Assembly: GCA_964614945.1 (NCBI GenBank)
Contig: CAZTNW010000001.1
Location: 310,001-374,000 of the forward strand
Direction: 5' to 3'
Length of the DNA: 64,000 bases
Source of the DNA: CAZTNW01 sp964614945
GTDB taxonomy: Bacteria; Caldisericota; JANLFM01
The notes beneath the pieces are model-generated. The model made no database searches. It worked only from the letters and a program-made list of their open reading frames with translations, and had not been told where the DNA came from. Positions within the stretch are counted from its first letter, which is position 1, and each line of letters starts with the position of its first letter. This document shows, in pieces, positions 23,404 to 32,470 of this stretch. A program made the translations under genes and the position numbers.

Positions 23404-23721
23404 ATGAGCCGACCCGAATTTCATGCGATCTTGCAGCAATTAGGTGAGCTGCACGATAAGAAGTCGGCTGATTGCGGGGTAGACCAAGATCCTTTTGCCA
23501 ACTTACGAATGTGCAAAATGGCGGGGATCGAGCCCTGGGAGGGAGTAGTAATACGCATGGGCGATAAGTATTCAAGATTGTGCACTGCGATGCGCGGCAC
23601 GCTTCGGAATGAGGGGGTAGAGGACGCCTTCTTGGACATGGCGGTCTACTCTATCCTGGGGCTGATTTTGTATAAAGATTCGTGCAAAGAGGGGGAATCC
23701 GATATTGGTATCTGCGGCTGA
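23404..23721 (+). CDS. MazG/DUF1599-like nucleotide pyrophosphohydrolase-type protein
   Basis: 105 residues: K-K-S-A-D-C-G...D-P-F-A-N-L-R-M, then G-D-K-Y-S-R-L and E-G-V-E-D-A-F-L-D-M-A-V-Y-S-I-L-G. This pattern (a lysine/aspartate motif, a D-K-x-x-R-L and an E-x-x-x-D-x-x-x-D motif) belongs to phage nucleotide-metabolism proteins of the all-alpha NTP pyrophosphatase type. Probably adjusts nucleotide pools during replication. Confidence 0.65.
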   Translation: MSRPEFHAILQQLGELHDKKSADCGVDQDPFANLRMCKMAGIEPWEGVVIRMGDKYSRLCTAMRGTLRNEGVEDAFLDMAVYSILGLILYKDSCKEGESDIGICG

Positions 23722-23995
23722 TAGATGCGAACCTGCCGTGAAGCCAATTTATCTGTTTGATTCTTTTGAACGCTTCGTCGCAGGGATGAAAGGATTAACG
23801 CCCAAGGAATTAATTGTTCTCTGGATGTGCGATATCTGCGATTATCCCGAAATGCTCCTCGCGGAGGAGTGGTCGTGCAGTAAACAGAATATATCTTCCA
23901 CCCTGAAGCGCGCCCAGGGGAAATTGGGAGTTATACGACAGATGAAGAGGGAGAAACTTTGGCGAAGAAAAATGAGAATCCGTCCCCTGGTGTAG
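23705..23995 (+). CDS. Small HTH protein (sigma region 4-like)
   Basis: About 96 residues from TTG 23705, which has GAGGGGG upstream; GTG 23738 is an alternative. The stretch L-T-P-K-E-L-I-V-L-W-M-C-D ... C-S-K-Q-N-I-S-S-T-L-K-R-A reads like a winged or sigma-4-type HTH. The C-terminus is very basic. Overlaps DnaB by 37 nt. Confidence 0.5.
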   Translation: MVSAADRCEPAVKPIYLFDSFERFVAGMKGLTPKELIVLWMCDICDYPEMLLAEEWSCSKQNISSTLKRAQGKLGVIRQMKREKLWRRKMRIRPLV

Positions 23996-25251
23996 GCTCC
24001 TTACCCCATGCGGTAGAGGCGGAACAGAGTGTCTTGGGCTCCTTGCTCTGCGATAAGTGCTGCGATGAAATTTTTTCTATTCTCCAGAGCAATGATTTCT
24101 ACCGAGAGCCGCACAAAAATATTTTTGAGGTTTGCGAGGAACTTTACGATCAAGGCCGCCCCATCGATACCGTCCTCGCGCTGGACTTGCTCAAGCAAAA
24201 GGGGCAATTGGATTTCTGCGGCGGAGCTTCTTATCTTGCCGGTCTTACGGATTCCTTTGTTTCCCCCGACATCGTGCAAGCCCATGTCGGGCTGATTAAG
24301 GAAAAGTCGCAAAAGAGGAAGCTGGCGACCCAAGCCCTGGAGGTTTACGAATCCTGCCGACGGGATGAAGAACTCAAAAATATTTTTAGTATCTTCGACG
24401 GCGTCGTTTTAGAGGATCGGACGACCTTCGTTCCCGTCGGGGATTTGGTGGATGATTCCTTCAAGGAGATCGTTTCCGCGCATGAGCGGAAAGCCAATCT
24501 CCTAGGGCTTTCCAGCGGTTATCGCCAACTCGATTCTCTCCTCGGCGGGTTGGTTCGGGGAAACTTTCTCACCATTGGGGCCCGCCCCGGTGTGGGAAAA
24601 ACGGCCTTCGCTCTTAATTTAGCCGTAAACATTGCCCGGCAAGGGCGAGGAGTGGCCTTTTTCTCCCTCGAGATGACCGTGCAGGAGTTGATGGTGCGCT
24701 TTTTAGCTATGTTGGGTCGGGCGGAGGGGGCCAAAATCCGCACGGGAAGACTCGACGAACAAGGTTTTGAGCGCGTAGCGGAGGCTTGCGGGGTTTTGAA
24801 AAACCTCCCCATTCTAATCGACGAAACCCCTGCTCTTTCCTGCGTCCAGTTGCGGGCCAGATTGAGACAAATGCAGCGAAAGTTTCACCCTCAAGCGGTG
24901 ATTATCGACTATCTACAGCTTATGATGGCTCCTCGGGCCGAGAACCGCAACCAGGAGGTGACCATTCTGGTTGCCTACATTAAACAATTGGCGAAGGAGA
25001 TGCAGGTTCCCATTGTTGTTCTCTCCCAATTGAGCCGTAGATTGGAAGAAAGGGCGGACAAGCGCCCGATTCTTTCCGACCTGCGAGAATCCGGCTCAAT
25101 CGAGCAGACCAGCGATGTGGTGATGTTCCTCTATGGAGAAGAACGAGGGACGGCAAGGGAATTGTTCGTGGCAAAACACCGCAATGGGCGCACGGGAGAG
25201 ATTAAATTCGAGTTCGAAAAGGAATTCACTGCTTTTAGGGAGGTTGCATGA
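23959..25251 (+). CDS. dnaB: Replicative DNA helicase DnaB
   Basis: 430 residues. N-terminal DnaB domain (A-V-E-A-E-Q-S-V-L-G-S-L-L), Walker A G-A-R-P-G-V-G-K-T near 207-214, Walker B V-I-I-D-Y-L-Q-L near 314, and the arginine/helicase motifs S-Q-L-S-R-R and L-S-D-L-R-E-S-G-S-I-E-Q. Hexameric 5'-3' helicase of the phage replisome, probably loaded by the product of 11075. TTG start with GGGAG upstream, overlapping the previous gene. Ends overlapping the next ATG. Confidence 0.95.
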   Translation: MAKKNENPSPGVGSLPHAVEAEQSVLGSLLCDKCCDEIFSILQSNDFYREPHKNIFEVCEELYDQGRPIDTVLALDLLKQKGQLDFCGGASYLAGLTDSFVSPDIVQAHVGLIKEKSQKRKLATQALEVYESCRRDEELKNIFSIFDGVVLEDRTTFVPVGDLVDDSFKEIVSAHERKANLLGLSSGYRQLDSLLGGLVRGNFLTIGARPGVGKTAFALNLAVNIARQGRGVAFFSLEMTVQELMVRFLAMLGRAEGAKIRTGRLDEQGFERVAEACGVLKNLPILIDETPALSCVQLRARLRQMQRKFHPQAVIIDYLQLMMAPRAENRNQEVTILVAYIKQLAKEMQVPIVVLSQLSRRLEERADKRPILSDLRESGSIEQTSDVVMFLYGEERGTARELFVAKHRNGRTGEIKFEFEKEFTAFREVA

Positions 25252-25952
25252 GCATCGATAGGTTAGTAAGGCGCTATCGGGGACTTACCCAATATAAGGA
25301 CAAGTCCGACGAAGAGCTCAAAAAAATTGTCGAAGAGAAGGAGCGAGAACGGGAACAGCGGAGAAACAGTGTCTTTAACCAGGAAATCACGGGCTACTTG
25401 GTCGAAGAGCAACGGAAGATACTGATTAAGCTGGGAATCAGCTCTCCCGATGAGGCGCCGGGGCTTTCCGATCTCCTTTTCCTCATGGGCTGGAATAAGC
25501 AATTGCAAGACGAGCTGATCAAGGTGCAGCGGGAAATTGCGGTTAAGGAGGAAAAGAAGCTCCAAGCCAAATTGGAGACGATCCAGGAGCAGATAAGGAA
25601 GAACACGGCAGAAATTCGTCTCTGGCGTGATCAGCTCGAATTGGATAAGAAGCAGAAAGAGGGAGAATTGCCCGCGTTGATTCTTCAGGGGTATTTGGAT
25701 AGGGCCAAGCAATATATTCAGAATCACAAGAATGAGTTTACTTGGGTCTGCCCCGACTGCGGCTCTCTCAATCTGCTGGGCCTGAAACATTGGGCTTTCA
25801 ACGACGATAAGCAGGTCTGGAGCCCTGAATTGGCCGAGTTGGTCGATAGAGGGAGGCTTTCTCCCATAGAGATGGCCCGCGTCTTGAGAACGTCGGAAGA
25901 AGCAATATTGATCGTGGCGAAGGAGAGGGGGAAGAACTGGAAGGCGAATTAG
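25248..25952 (+). CDS. Coiled-coil zinc protein, candidate small terminase
   Basis: 234 residues. A long highly charged coiled coil (about 20-145), a C-P-D-C pair near 167, and a C-terminal HTH-like region (L-S-P-I-E-M-A-R-V-L-R-T-S-E-E-A-I). It is immediately before the large terminase, where the DNA-recognising small terminase normally sits; its coiled-coil/HTH make-up fits. The assignment rests mainly on position. Confidence 0.5.
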   Translation: MSIDRLVRRYRGLTQYKDKSDEELKKIVEEKEREREQRRNSVFNQEITGYLVEEQRKILIKLGISSPDEAPGLSDLLFLMGWNKQLQDELIKVQREIAVKEEKKLQAKLETIQEQIRKNTAEIRLWRDQLELDKKQKEGELPALILQGYLDRAKQYIQNHKNEFTWVCPDCGSLNLLGLKHWAFNDDKQVWSPELAELVDRGRLSPIEMARVLRTSEEAILIVAKERGKNWKAN

Positions 25953-25966
25953 CTCTTAGTCTGATT

Positions 25967-27436
25967 ATGAACAACCCCGTAGACTTCCGCCAATTCTTCT
26001 TCGTCGATGTGGACGGCGGGGAGTGGCGAGTTTATTATTACCAGTATCCTTGGGCCTTTGCCCGCAATGCCGTAGTTGCTTGCGGACGCAACGTCGGCAA
26101 GTCCGACAGCATGGAGAAGGACGCGCTCTACTGGGCCTTTCAACTGCCCAACAGAGAGACGCTGATTGCCACTCAAGGGGAGGTTTATCTAAAGCCCCGT
26201 TGCGACAGGCTGTACTCTTTGGTCGAGAGTCACCCCTTTTTCAGCCTTTTTAAGGGACGTTTGACCCGCAGCCCCTTTTATTCGATTGAGATTTTTAACC
26301 ACACTATTTATGGTAGGGCCGCAGGAACCAAGCCCGGCTCAAACTTTCTCGGCCCTCATGTGGATAAGGTGGATGTGGACGAGGCGCAAGAATTGGAAAT
26401 CGGATGCGACAACAAGCTCCAGCAGGCCGTGCGCGATGGAGCAAAGTGTATTTGGCGTTATTGGGGCGTGCACGATGGTAGGAGGGATACGGCATTGTAT
26501 CGACACCAATATGAAGACCCTCGTTTTGCTTCGACCGCTTTCAGAATACCCTCGTACTTTCGTCCCTCATGGAGCAGGGCGGAGGGGGAAATGTTGGCAA
26601 GGCAGTATGGAGGCGCGAATTCTCCCGACTGGATGCATCAGGTCGAGGGCTTACCCGGGGAGGTGGCCTACGGGGTCTGGCCCTATGAAGACCTCTTGGG
26701 AAACATGAGCAAGGACAGGCAACTGGTTGAAATCGTCATCAATTTTTCTGACCTGTCGGAGGTCATGCCCCGAGACGAGGCCCAGAGAACGAACCGGCCA
26801 TGGTTTTCCCTTGAGGCGCTTAACCTTCCCCCTCCGCCCTTCGGTTATACCAAGGCCGTGGCGGGAATGGATGCCACCTATACCGGCGATCCCGCCGTCA
26901 TTCTTCCCGCTTTTTACGACAAGGGCAGGTGGGAGGTGCCGTTTCGCATCCAGCTCAGAGGCATTATTCCCAATGATCAATCCCACATCATCCGCTATCT
27001 ACTCGACCTCTACCGTTTTGATTTTTTAGCCTTGGACTGCACGGGTGCGGAGGGAAAAAACGTGAGGGATAATTTATCGGACACAAATAAAATTTACTCC
27101 GTGATCTTTTCCTCCAATGTCGTGGTGGGATATGACGAGGGGGGGAAGGAGCGGGAAGTCTATGCCAAGGAATTCTCCACCCTTCAGGGGCTGACGCGGT
27201 TGAAGAATAGGGAATTTCTCATTTATGAATCCGCCTCCTTGCTGGACGAGTTTCTCAATGAACGAGGAAGGCGGGGTCAAGGGGGAAGGATCATCTATTC
27301 TGTTCCCAAAAAGCGGGGGGATCACACAATTTCAGCTTTCCGTTGCCTCAACATGGCTATTTGGACGTTGACGGAGGGGCCGGAAGCGCCGAGAGAAGAG
27401 GAGATTTACATTGAAAACTGGGGAGAGCTGGGATAG
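25967..27436 (+). CDS. Terminase large subunit
   Basis: 489 residues. ATPase domain: Walker A C-G-R-N-V-G-K-S (39-46), Walker B with D-V-D-E-A (about 136-140). RNase H-like nuclease: A-G-M-D-A-T-Y-T-G-D near 299 and F-L-A-L-D-C-T-G near 354. It packages DNA into proheads and makes the cuts. Length is usual for the family. Confidence 0.93.
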   Translation: MNNPVDFRQFFFVDVDGGEWRVYYYQYPWAFARNAVVACGRNVGKSDSMEKDALYWAFQLPNRETLIATQGEVYLKPRCDRLYSLVESHPFFSLFKGRLTRSPFYSIEIFNHTIYGRAAGTKPGSNFLGPHVDKVDVDEAQELEIGCDNKLQQAVRDGAKCIWRYWGVHDGRRDTALYRHQYEDPRFASTAFRIPSYFRPSWSRAEGEMLARQYGGANSPDWMHQVEGLPGEVAYGVWPYEDLLGNMSKDRQLVEIVINFSDLSEVMPRDEAQRTNRPWFSLEALNLPPPPFGYTKAVAGMDATYTGDPAVILPAFYDKGRWEVPFRIQLRGIIPNDQSHIIRYLLDLYRFDFLALDCTGAEGKNVRDNLSDTNKIYSVIFSSNVVVGYDEGGKEREVYAKEFSTLQGLTRLKNREFLIYESASLLDEFLNERGRRGQGGRIIYSVPKKRGDHTISAFRCLNMAIWTLTEGPEAPREEEIYIENWGELG

Positions 27437-27833
27437 CTGGGATAGGTATATAAGTCGGGCTGCGCATCGCTTCAAGCGAGTGGCGCCCTACATTGAATTG
27501 GATGATTTCCGTCAAGAAGCGAAGATTGCTCTCTGGGAAACCGGTTCTCGGCCCGAGCAGGTAATCAGACGAGCGATAGACAGGGCGATGGCTCGCCTGA
27601 TTGACAGGGAGACGCAGCAGAGGGGACCGTTTATTTCGCAGGATGCTTTCTACGCGATGGATTTTTCCAAGATGCCCTACTTGACCGAGCGTCAGCGAGA
27701 GGTTCTCGCGTTTTACTACCACGGACGGCTAAGTCCGAGGCAGATTGCGGGCAATCTCGATATTACCGAGCAGGCCGTGCGGAAAGCTCGTGATACCGGC
27801 GCGAGGAAGATTTTTCGTTTCTGGCGCGGATAA
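27411..27833 (+). CDS. Phage sigma-70-like factor
   Basis: 140 residues. A region 2-like segment (L-D-D-F-R-Q-E-A-K-I-A-L-W) is followed by region 4 (L-T-E-R-Q-R-E-V-L ... S-P-R-Q-I-A-G-N-L-D-I-T-E-Q-A-V-R-K-A). It probably drives late gene transcription, fitting its place just before the structural genes. Starts at TTG 27411 within the end of terL, with GGAG 7 nt upstream. Confidence 0.8.
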   Translation: MKTGESWDSWDRYISRAAHRFKRVAPYIELDDFRQEAKIALWETGSRPEQVIRRAIDRAMARLIDRETQQRGPFISQDAFYAMDFSKMPYLTERQREVLAFYYHGRLSPRQIAGNLDITEQAVRKARDTGARKIFRFWRG

Positions 27834-27903
27834 AAGTCGTCGCAAAAATTATTTTGGCGTTTTTGTAAAAAAATTGGTTTTTGAAACCCACTTATATAGT
27901 GAT

Positions 27904-28046
27904 GGAGATAATTCGAGTAGTCTGCGCATCCTCCCGTGGAGGCGGAGCGGAGGACAAAGGCGCTTAAGTGCGGCGGAGGGTTGCAGCGCCCATTTTTATT
28001 AAGCCTTAGACAAGACGCGGGGTTCGACTCCCTGCCAGCTCCACCA
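27904..28046 (+). ncRNA. tmRNA/tRNA 3'-end-like element (CCA end)
   Basis: 28014-28046 reads like the 3' terminus of a tmRNA or tRNA: a T-arm of 6 bp (gcgggg/ccctgc) with loop ttcgact, then cagctccacca, the acceptor end typical of bacterial tmRNA. A matching ggagctg 5' end is absent; GGAG at 27904 pairs only partly. Internal hairpins occur (aagg..cttaa/ttaagcctt). It is either a relic of an ssrA attachment site picked up from another element or an unknown RNA. No proteolysis-tag frame is visible. Confidence 0.5.
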
Positions 28047-28055
28047 TATTTTTCA

Positions 28056-28451
28056 ATGCGAACTTGGAAAAAAAAGATAAAAAAAATACCATCGGAACGC
28101 AAGCAATTAGAGCGTGAATTAGACAGTCTCTGGCATAAAGCCATACTCGATAAATATAATCATAAGTGTTTTATCTGCGGCAAAACAGATTCTCTGCATG
28201 CGGCCCATCTTGTGAGCTGCAAGCACAAGGTAACCCGCTGGGACCTTAACAACGGTTTGGCTCTCTGCGTGCGACATCACCTTTTTTATGCACATCGAGA
28301 ACCCATAATGTTTTTTTTCGAACTCGAGAAAGAACTAGGCAGACAATACCTTGTTGACCTTGTGGATAGGGCGCGAAAAATCAGTCATTTCTCTCTCGAC
28401 GACTTGCGAGAAATAGAGATTTCTTTGCAGGAGGCCCTTGCCGGGATTTGA
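28056..28451 (+). CDS. HNH endonuclease / NinG-like protein
   Basis: 131 residues. C38-x-x-C41, then H48-A-A-H51, N65/N66 and C71-V-R-H-H75 form an HNH fold with zinc. NinG-like phage proteins show the H-A-A-H...R-W-D-x-N-N layout. It lies beside the terminase, as HNH proteins helping packaging often do; a homing role is possible given the tmRNA-like element upstream. ATG 28056 is preferred; the longer frame runs through the RNA element. Confidence 0.8.
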   Translation: MRTWKKKIKKIPSERKQLERELDSLWHKAILDKYNHKCFICGKTDSLHAAHLVSCKHKVTRWDLNNGLALCVRHHLFYAHREPIMFFFELEKELGRQYLVDLVDRARKISHFSLDDLREIEISLQEALAGI

Positions 28452-28638
28452 TACCCGACCCGATTCTCTGCGGCTTGGCGGGTCGGACAATAAATCTCGA
28501 ATGATACTAAACAGCCGCACATTCTCGGGGCTTCATCGGGAAGTCCCGTCCCAGAGGGTGGGCCGAGAGTCACTGAAAGCGCGCCCTTCGACATCGGCCC
28601 ACCCTTCCCGAAAAAGGGGAGATCGTCAAAGCGCGCAT
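28452..28638. other. Non-coding structured region between HNH and portal genes
   Basis: Contains two long perfect stems: ccgaccc/gggtcgg (about 28458-28487) and an 11-bp stem gggtgggccga/tcggcccaccc (28556-28566 with 28594-28604). No ORF has a ribosome site. It leads into the TnpB-like relic. The structures may belong to the transposon's own RNA or be a phage RNA. Confidence 0.45.
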
Positions 28639-28760
28639 CATGATCGGGGCCGCAACGCCGCTGTAAACATTGAAGGGGTTCGGAGTAGAGATCGTAAGAC
28701 CCGCAAGGGCTGATCTTGTCGATCCCGGAATCCCCTGCCCGGTATGGGGGAGTATATCAA
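28639..28760 (+). pseudogene. TnpB C-terminus and IS200/IS605-type right-end relic
   Basis: One frame reads H-D-R-G-R-N-A-A-V-N-I-E-G-V and then a basic tail to TGA, like the D-R-D-x-N-A-A-x-N-I end of TnpB. It is followed by aatcccctgcccgg and tgggggagtatatcaa, the hairpin and tail typical of IS605-family right ends. The rest of tnpB and the left end are missing, so it is a transposon scar. Confidence 0.55.
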
Positions 28761-28874
28761 GGCTTGGACTGAGCCGTCAGGCGTTGCCTGAAAAGCCGTT
28801 CCCTAAAGGAAACGGAGTGGTCATGTCAATAACAACCGCCGGTCGGCGGATATGGAAGGAGGAACGCGCCGAAT

Positions 28875-30446
28875 TTGATAAAAAAAGATACCGTCACTCT
28901 CAATGATTTGCGCATGGCATCCCTCTATGAGGCCCGGAATCTGCTTTCTACTAATACCCTCTCGGACATAACGGATTTTCGCACTGCTGTCGGCAAGGCG
29001 CGTGACCTCTGGCACAATCGGGATATTGTTTCCCTCGTTGGTGAATTGATGGTTTCGGCGGCTTCCGGCTTTGAAATTACCTGTAGGGATAAAAAAACTA
29101 AAAATATTTTTGACGATTGGGCCGCCAATATCAATCAAGGTCTTCCCGATTGCACCCAGAAGGGCTTCGACAAAATTTTGGAATGGATGTTCCGCGAATA
29201 TTGGCAATCAGGCTTTGTCCTCCCCTATCTTTCTTGGGGAACAAAGGATGGAGTTTTTCTTCCCCTGAAGGGAACGATATTTGATCCCCTCACCATCAAG
29301 CAGGAGGGAAGCAGCGTTTTCGGCGGAATCAAATACTCTTTCGAAGAGAGTCTCGAGGAAACGGTAGGCGAGGGCACCAGCTATGATAGCTTTGATCTCG
29401 TTCCCGGCAAGGAGTCCGGCGGTCACTTTCCCCTGCGCAAATCCGACACTTTTTATATCCTGAAGCGGGGGGCTCAGCCCTACGAGCTTTTTCCTCATCC
29501 CTACTTGACGAGGATTTTCAAGTGGATAGATTTTCGCGACAAGCTCCTCGACATGGACTACGCTACGGCCTCGGGAGTACTGGCCAGTATTGTTTTATTC
29601 AAGATTCTCAGCGGAAAGCCCGAGGAAAGGTCTCGCCTCGCTACGATATTGAAAACGATCAAGCGCACCAGCATTGTAGCCACCTCCGCCGATATCAAAT
29701 CCGAAGTTGTTTCTCCTCCCGTGGAATCCCTGCTCTCGTGGGACAAGTTTCGGGAGGCCGATCTGGTCATCAGGGAGTCCCTGGGACTGGTTGAGTTTGT
29801 GGGAGTCGATCTGAACAGCTCCCGTGCCCGTTTCAACCCTATCCCCTTGGTGGCCGAAATTCAGCGAGGGCGCAGGGAGATGGCCCGCCTAATGGAAAGC
29901 ATTTTTCAAGACATTGTGATCAAGAATAATCTGTCCGAAGTTCCCAACGTTCATTGGAAGCGCATCCGCCTGTTCGAGAACGAGCAAATCTGGAAACTTC
30001 TCGTCCGCGATCTCTACGACAGAGGTATCCTTTCTCTCCAGACCTATGCCGAAGAAGCCGAATTGGAATACGAGCAGGAACTGGAGAGGCGAAAAGCCGA
30101 GAGGCCGGCGGAGAATGTCATGACTCCCCGCGTAACCTTCAAACAGTCTATCTCCCGCCCTGAGGGAGAGAAGGTCGTGGATGTCCATCCCGGCGCCGGA
30201 AGGCCCGAGGGAACAGAACAGCCTGTCGAGATGAAGGAGAAGGCTGATTACACGGGAGAATCCTATCACCACATCGAGAATCCCGATGTTGCAGAGACCG
30301 GTGATTTTGTGGCGACCATCCGCCTAAAAAATGGCGTCCTCGGTCGTCTGATTCGCCTTGGCGGGCTCACGGCAATCAAGGTCTACCTCTTCCCAAAAGA
30401 TAGATATACCTACGAGGAAGCCAAACAGTGGGTAGGCGCCCACTAA
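28875..30446 (+). CDS. Portal protein
   Basis: 523 residues in the portal position (after terminase, before protease). The make-up resembles DUF935/SPP1-like portals: a helical N-terminus with D-L-W-H-N-R-D-I-V-S-L-V, a central domain with Y-I-L-K-R-G-A-Q-P-Y, a stem region and an acidic C-terminal arm. It forms the dodecameric DNA channel and docks terminase. Start TTG 28875 with a GGAGG 12 nt upstream; two hairpins lie just before it. Confidence 0.75.
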   Translation: MIKKDTVTLNDLRMASLYEARNLLSTNTLSDITDFRTAVGKARDLWHNRDIVSLVGELMVSAASGFEITCRDKKTKNIFDDWAANINQGLPDCTQKGFDKILEWMFREYWQSGFVLPYLSWGTKDGVFLPLKGTIFDPLTIKQEGSSVFGGIKYSFEESLEETVGEGTSYDSFDLVPGKESGGHFPLRKSDTFYILKRGAQPYELFPHPYLTRIFKWIDFRDKLLDMDYATASGVLASIVLFKILSGKPEERSRLATILKTIKRTSIVATSADIKSEVVSPPVESLLSWDKFREADLVIRESLGLVEFVGVDLNSSRARFNPIPLVAEIQRGRREMARLMESIFQDIVIKNNLSEVPNVHWKRIRLFENEQIWKLLVRDLYDRGILSLQTYAEEAELEYEQELERRKAERPAENVMTPRVTFKQSISRPEGEKVVDVHPGAGRPEGTEQPVEMKEKADYTGESYHHIENPDVAETGDFVATIRLKNGVLGRLIRLGGLTAIKVYLFPKDRYTYEEAKQWVGAH

Positions 30447-30459
30447 AAGAGGTGATGTT

Positions 30460-31713
30460 ATGAAACAGCTCTTGTGGTTCGGGGAGTTGGAACTTTTTTC
30501 TCCCACGGCCGAGGATAAGCAAGCCGTCGCTGCCGTTAAACGGCGCTCAAAAATATTTGTAAGAGCCAAGTTTACCCAGGCGGGGGTCAAGAACCGTAAC
30601 GGGCACAAGCTCTTGTTGGAAGACATCAAGGAAGCTCTGCCCACGCTGAACAACTCGTACATTAAGGACACGCACTCCGGCCCCGTTGTGGGCACTTGCT
30701 ACAGGGCGGAGATTGCCGAGCCGGAAAACCCCAAATCTCTTGTTTTCGCCGACTATGTCGTCTGGCGCACCAAGGAAACAGCCCCTTTCGTGGAAAGGCT
30801 TCTTAAGGCCCATGCCGACAACAGCATGGGCGTTAGCTGGGAGACTCACTTCGAGCGCGAAGAACCCGATCCCTCTGACAGTTCGGTGCTCCTGCGCGGG
30901 ATAGAGTTCGCCGGCTCTGCCTTCACTGAGATACCCGCTTACCTAGAGACGCTCGGTTTTCTCGGTGTGGCCGAAGCGCGGGAACTGAGCATCACCGGCT
31001 TCTGTTGCGCCAGCATAGACACGGATGAGGCGAAGGAGGAGCGGGAAGCGCGGGCCCGGAAGTACGGCATTTCCATCAGGGCCAACGGGAATGCGGCAAA
31101 GCCCGCAGAGTGGAGTAGCGTACCCGATGAGGAGTGGGGCGATCCCGTCAATTATTCCTACCCCTGTCATGACAAGGAGCACGTTCAAGCTGCTTTGCAT
31201 TACTGGGGAATGCCCCGCAACAGAGGGATGTACTCCCCGGAAGATCAAAAAATCATTGAGAAACGATTGGCCCGTTTTGCCGGAAAGTTCGGCATCAAAA
31301 CTCAATTGGAGGCTGATTTGGAGGAAAAAATAGCACAACTGGAACTGGAGAAAGCCTCGCTGGAGAAAGAGGTCGGAGAACTAAAGGCCAAGCTTCAGGA
31401 GACTGAATCCAGTTTAAGGGAAAAGACGCAGGAGTTCGAAGCGTACAGGGCTTCTGCGGAGAAAGAGAAGTTGCAAAAACTCCGCCTTGAGGAACTGGGA
31501 GAACTTGCCGAAAAGGACAAGGACTACGCAGTCATGGCCGAGGCGGAGTTTAAAATTTACAAGCTGGAGCAAGAGAATTCCCGCTTGAAGGAACAGCTTG
31601 CCTCAGCGCTTAAAAAAACCGCGAATCTTGAGGCCCTCAACATTCCACAGGGTACCGCTCCGGGAAAGAAAGACGCCCTGGCGGAGTTGACGGATCTCAT
31701 GAAGAAAATTTAG
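30460..31713 (+). CDS. Capsid maturation protease fused to scaffold
   Basis: 417 residues. The N-terminal two thirds resemble phage protease/XkdF-like proteins, including S-W-E-T-H-F and a DUF6582-like part (Y-P-C-H-D-K-E-H-V-Q-A-A-L-H-Y-W-G, N-R-G-M-Y-S-P). From about residue 280 a long coiled coil follows, typical of scaffolding domains (delta domains) that direct capsid assembly. Position between portal and capsid supports this. AGGTG ribosome site. Confidence 0.7.
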   Translation: MKQLLWFGELELFSPTAEDKQAVAAVKRRSKIFVRAKFTQAGVKNRNGHKLLLEDIKEALPTLNNSYIKDTHSGPVVGTCYRAEIAEPENPKSLVFADYVVWRTKETAPFVERLLKAHADNSMGVSWETHFEREEPDPSDSSVLLRGIEFAGSAFTEIPAYLETLGFLGVAEARELSITGFCCASIDTDEAKEEREARARKYGISIRANGNAAKPAEWSSVPDEEWGDPVNYSYPCHDKEHVQAALHYWGMPRNRGMYSPEDQKIIEKRLARFAGKFGIKTQLEADLEEKIAQLELEKASLEKEVGELKAKLQETESSLREKTQEFEAYRASAEKEKLQKLRLEELGELAEKDKDYAVMAEAEFKIYKLEQENSRLKEQLASALKKTANLEALNIPQGTAPGKKDALAELTDLMKKI

Positions 31714-31722
31714 GAGGTATAG

Positions 31723-32460
31723 ATGTTAGATATTCTTTACCACTGGCTGGAACCCTCTGACGAGATATTGAAAGCCAACACCACGGTTGTCGCTGGTCAG
31801 CTCGCCGTCCGCGAGTCCGACGGCCAACTCGGATTGTTTGACGGAAATCCCGCTCAGGTGGACGGTCTTTTCCTGGAGGGAACCGTCGATATCACTAGTC
31901 CTGAACGCGCTATCCGCGTGGTCGCCGGGCATCTGAGAGTGCGCACCGACATTTTTGTGGGTTCTATGAGTAACTACACCATTCTCAACCCCGTTTATGC
32001 GGATACCGCAACGGGCAAGATCACTTATTCCAACGCCGGAAGTAACGTTCGCATTGGGCAGGTGGTCGGGAAGGAAACCGCCGCCATCATCGTGGAGCTC
32101 TTCTTGCCCACGACCTACAACGCTCACAACCATGTTTTTACCGGTGACGCTCTCACCGCGCATGGGCACAATGTCGAAATGGTAGTCGAGGAAGCGGTCA
32201 CGGTTTCCACAGACCAGGGTACCCTCGCCAATGTTCCCGTCGGCGTTCCCGTTGTCTTCGGCACGGTAGGAGCAACCCCCACTAAGTTTGTGGTCATTAG
32301 CGAGTCCGCCGCCTTGGCTACCGGACAGGTCAAGGTCAATTATACGACCGGCGTGCTCACCTTCTTCGCAGATGACGATCCCACCGGCGTTAAGGTGACC
32401 TACGCCAAGAAAGCGGTCTCCACCACTTCTGCTGGCACACCCGCTGGCACGATTGCATAA
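31723..32460 (+). CDS. Head decoration-type protein
   Basis: 245 residues, beta-rich with repeated T, V and G residues, directly between scaffold and major capsid with GGAGG at its start. The N-terminus has V-A-G-Q-L-A-V-R-E-S; the C-terminal domain (G-Q-V-K-V-N-Y-T-T-G-V-L-T-F) resembles an Ig-like or trimeric stabiliser. Likely stabilises capsid. Confidence 0.6.
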   Translation: MLDILYHWLEPSDEILKANTTVVAGQLAVRESDGQLGLFDGNPAQVDGLFLEGTVDITSPERAIRVVAGHLRVRTDIFVGSMSNYTILNPVYADTATGKITYSNAGSNVRIGQVVGKETAAIIVELFLPTTYNAHNHVFTGDALTAHGHNVEMVVEEAVTVSTDQGTLANVPVGVPVVFGTVGATPTKFVVISESAALATGQVKVNYTTGVLTFFADDDPTGVKVTYAKKAVSTTSAGTPAGTIA

Positions 32461-32470
32461 GGAGATTTAA

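Noticed and set aside
28639..28760. An intact IS605 element
   Set aside because: Only the tnpB tail and right-end hairpin are visible; there is no tnpA, tnpB body or left end.
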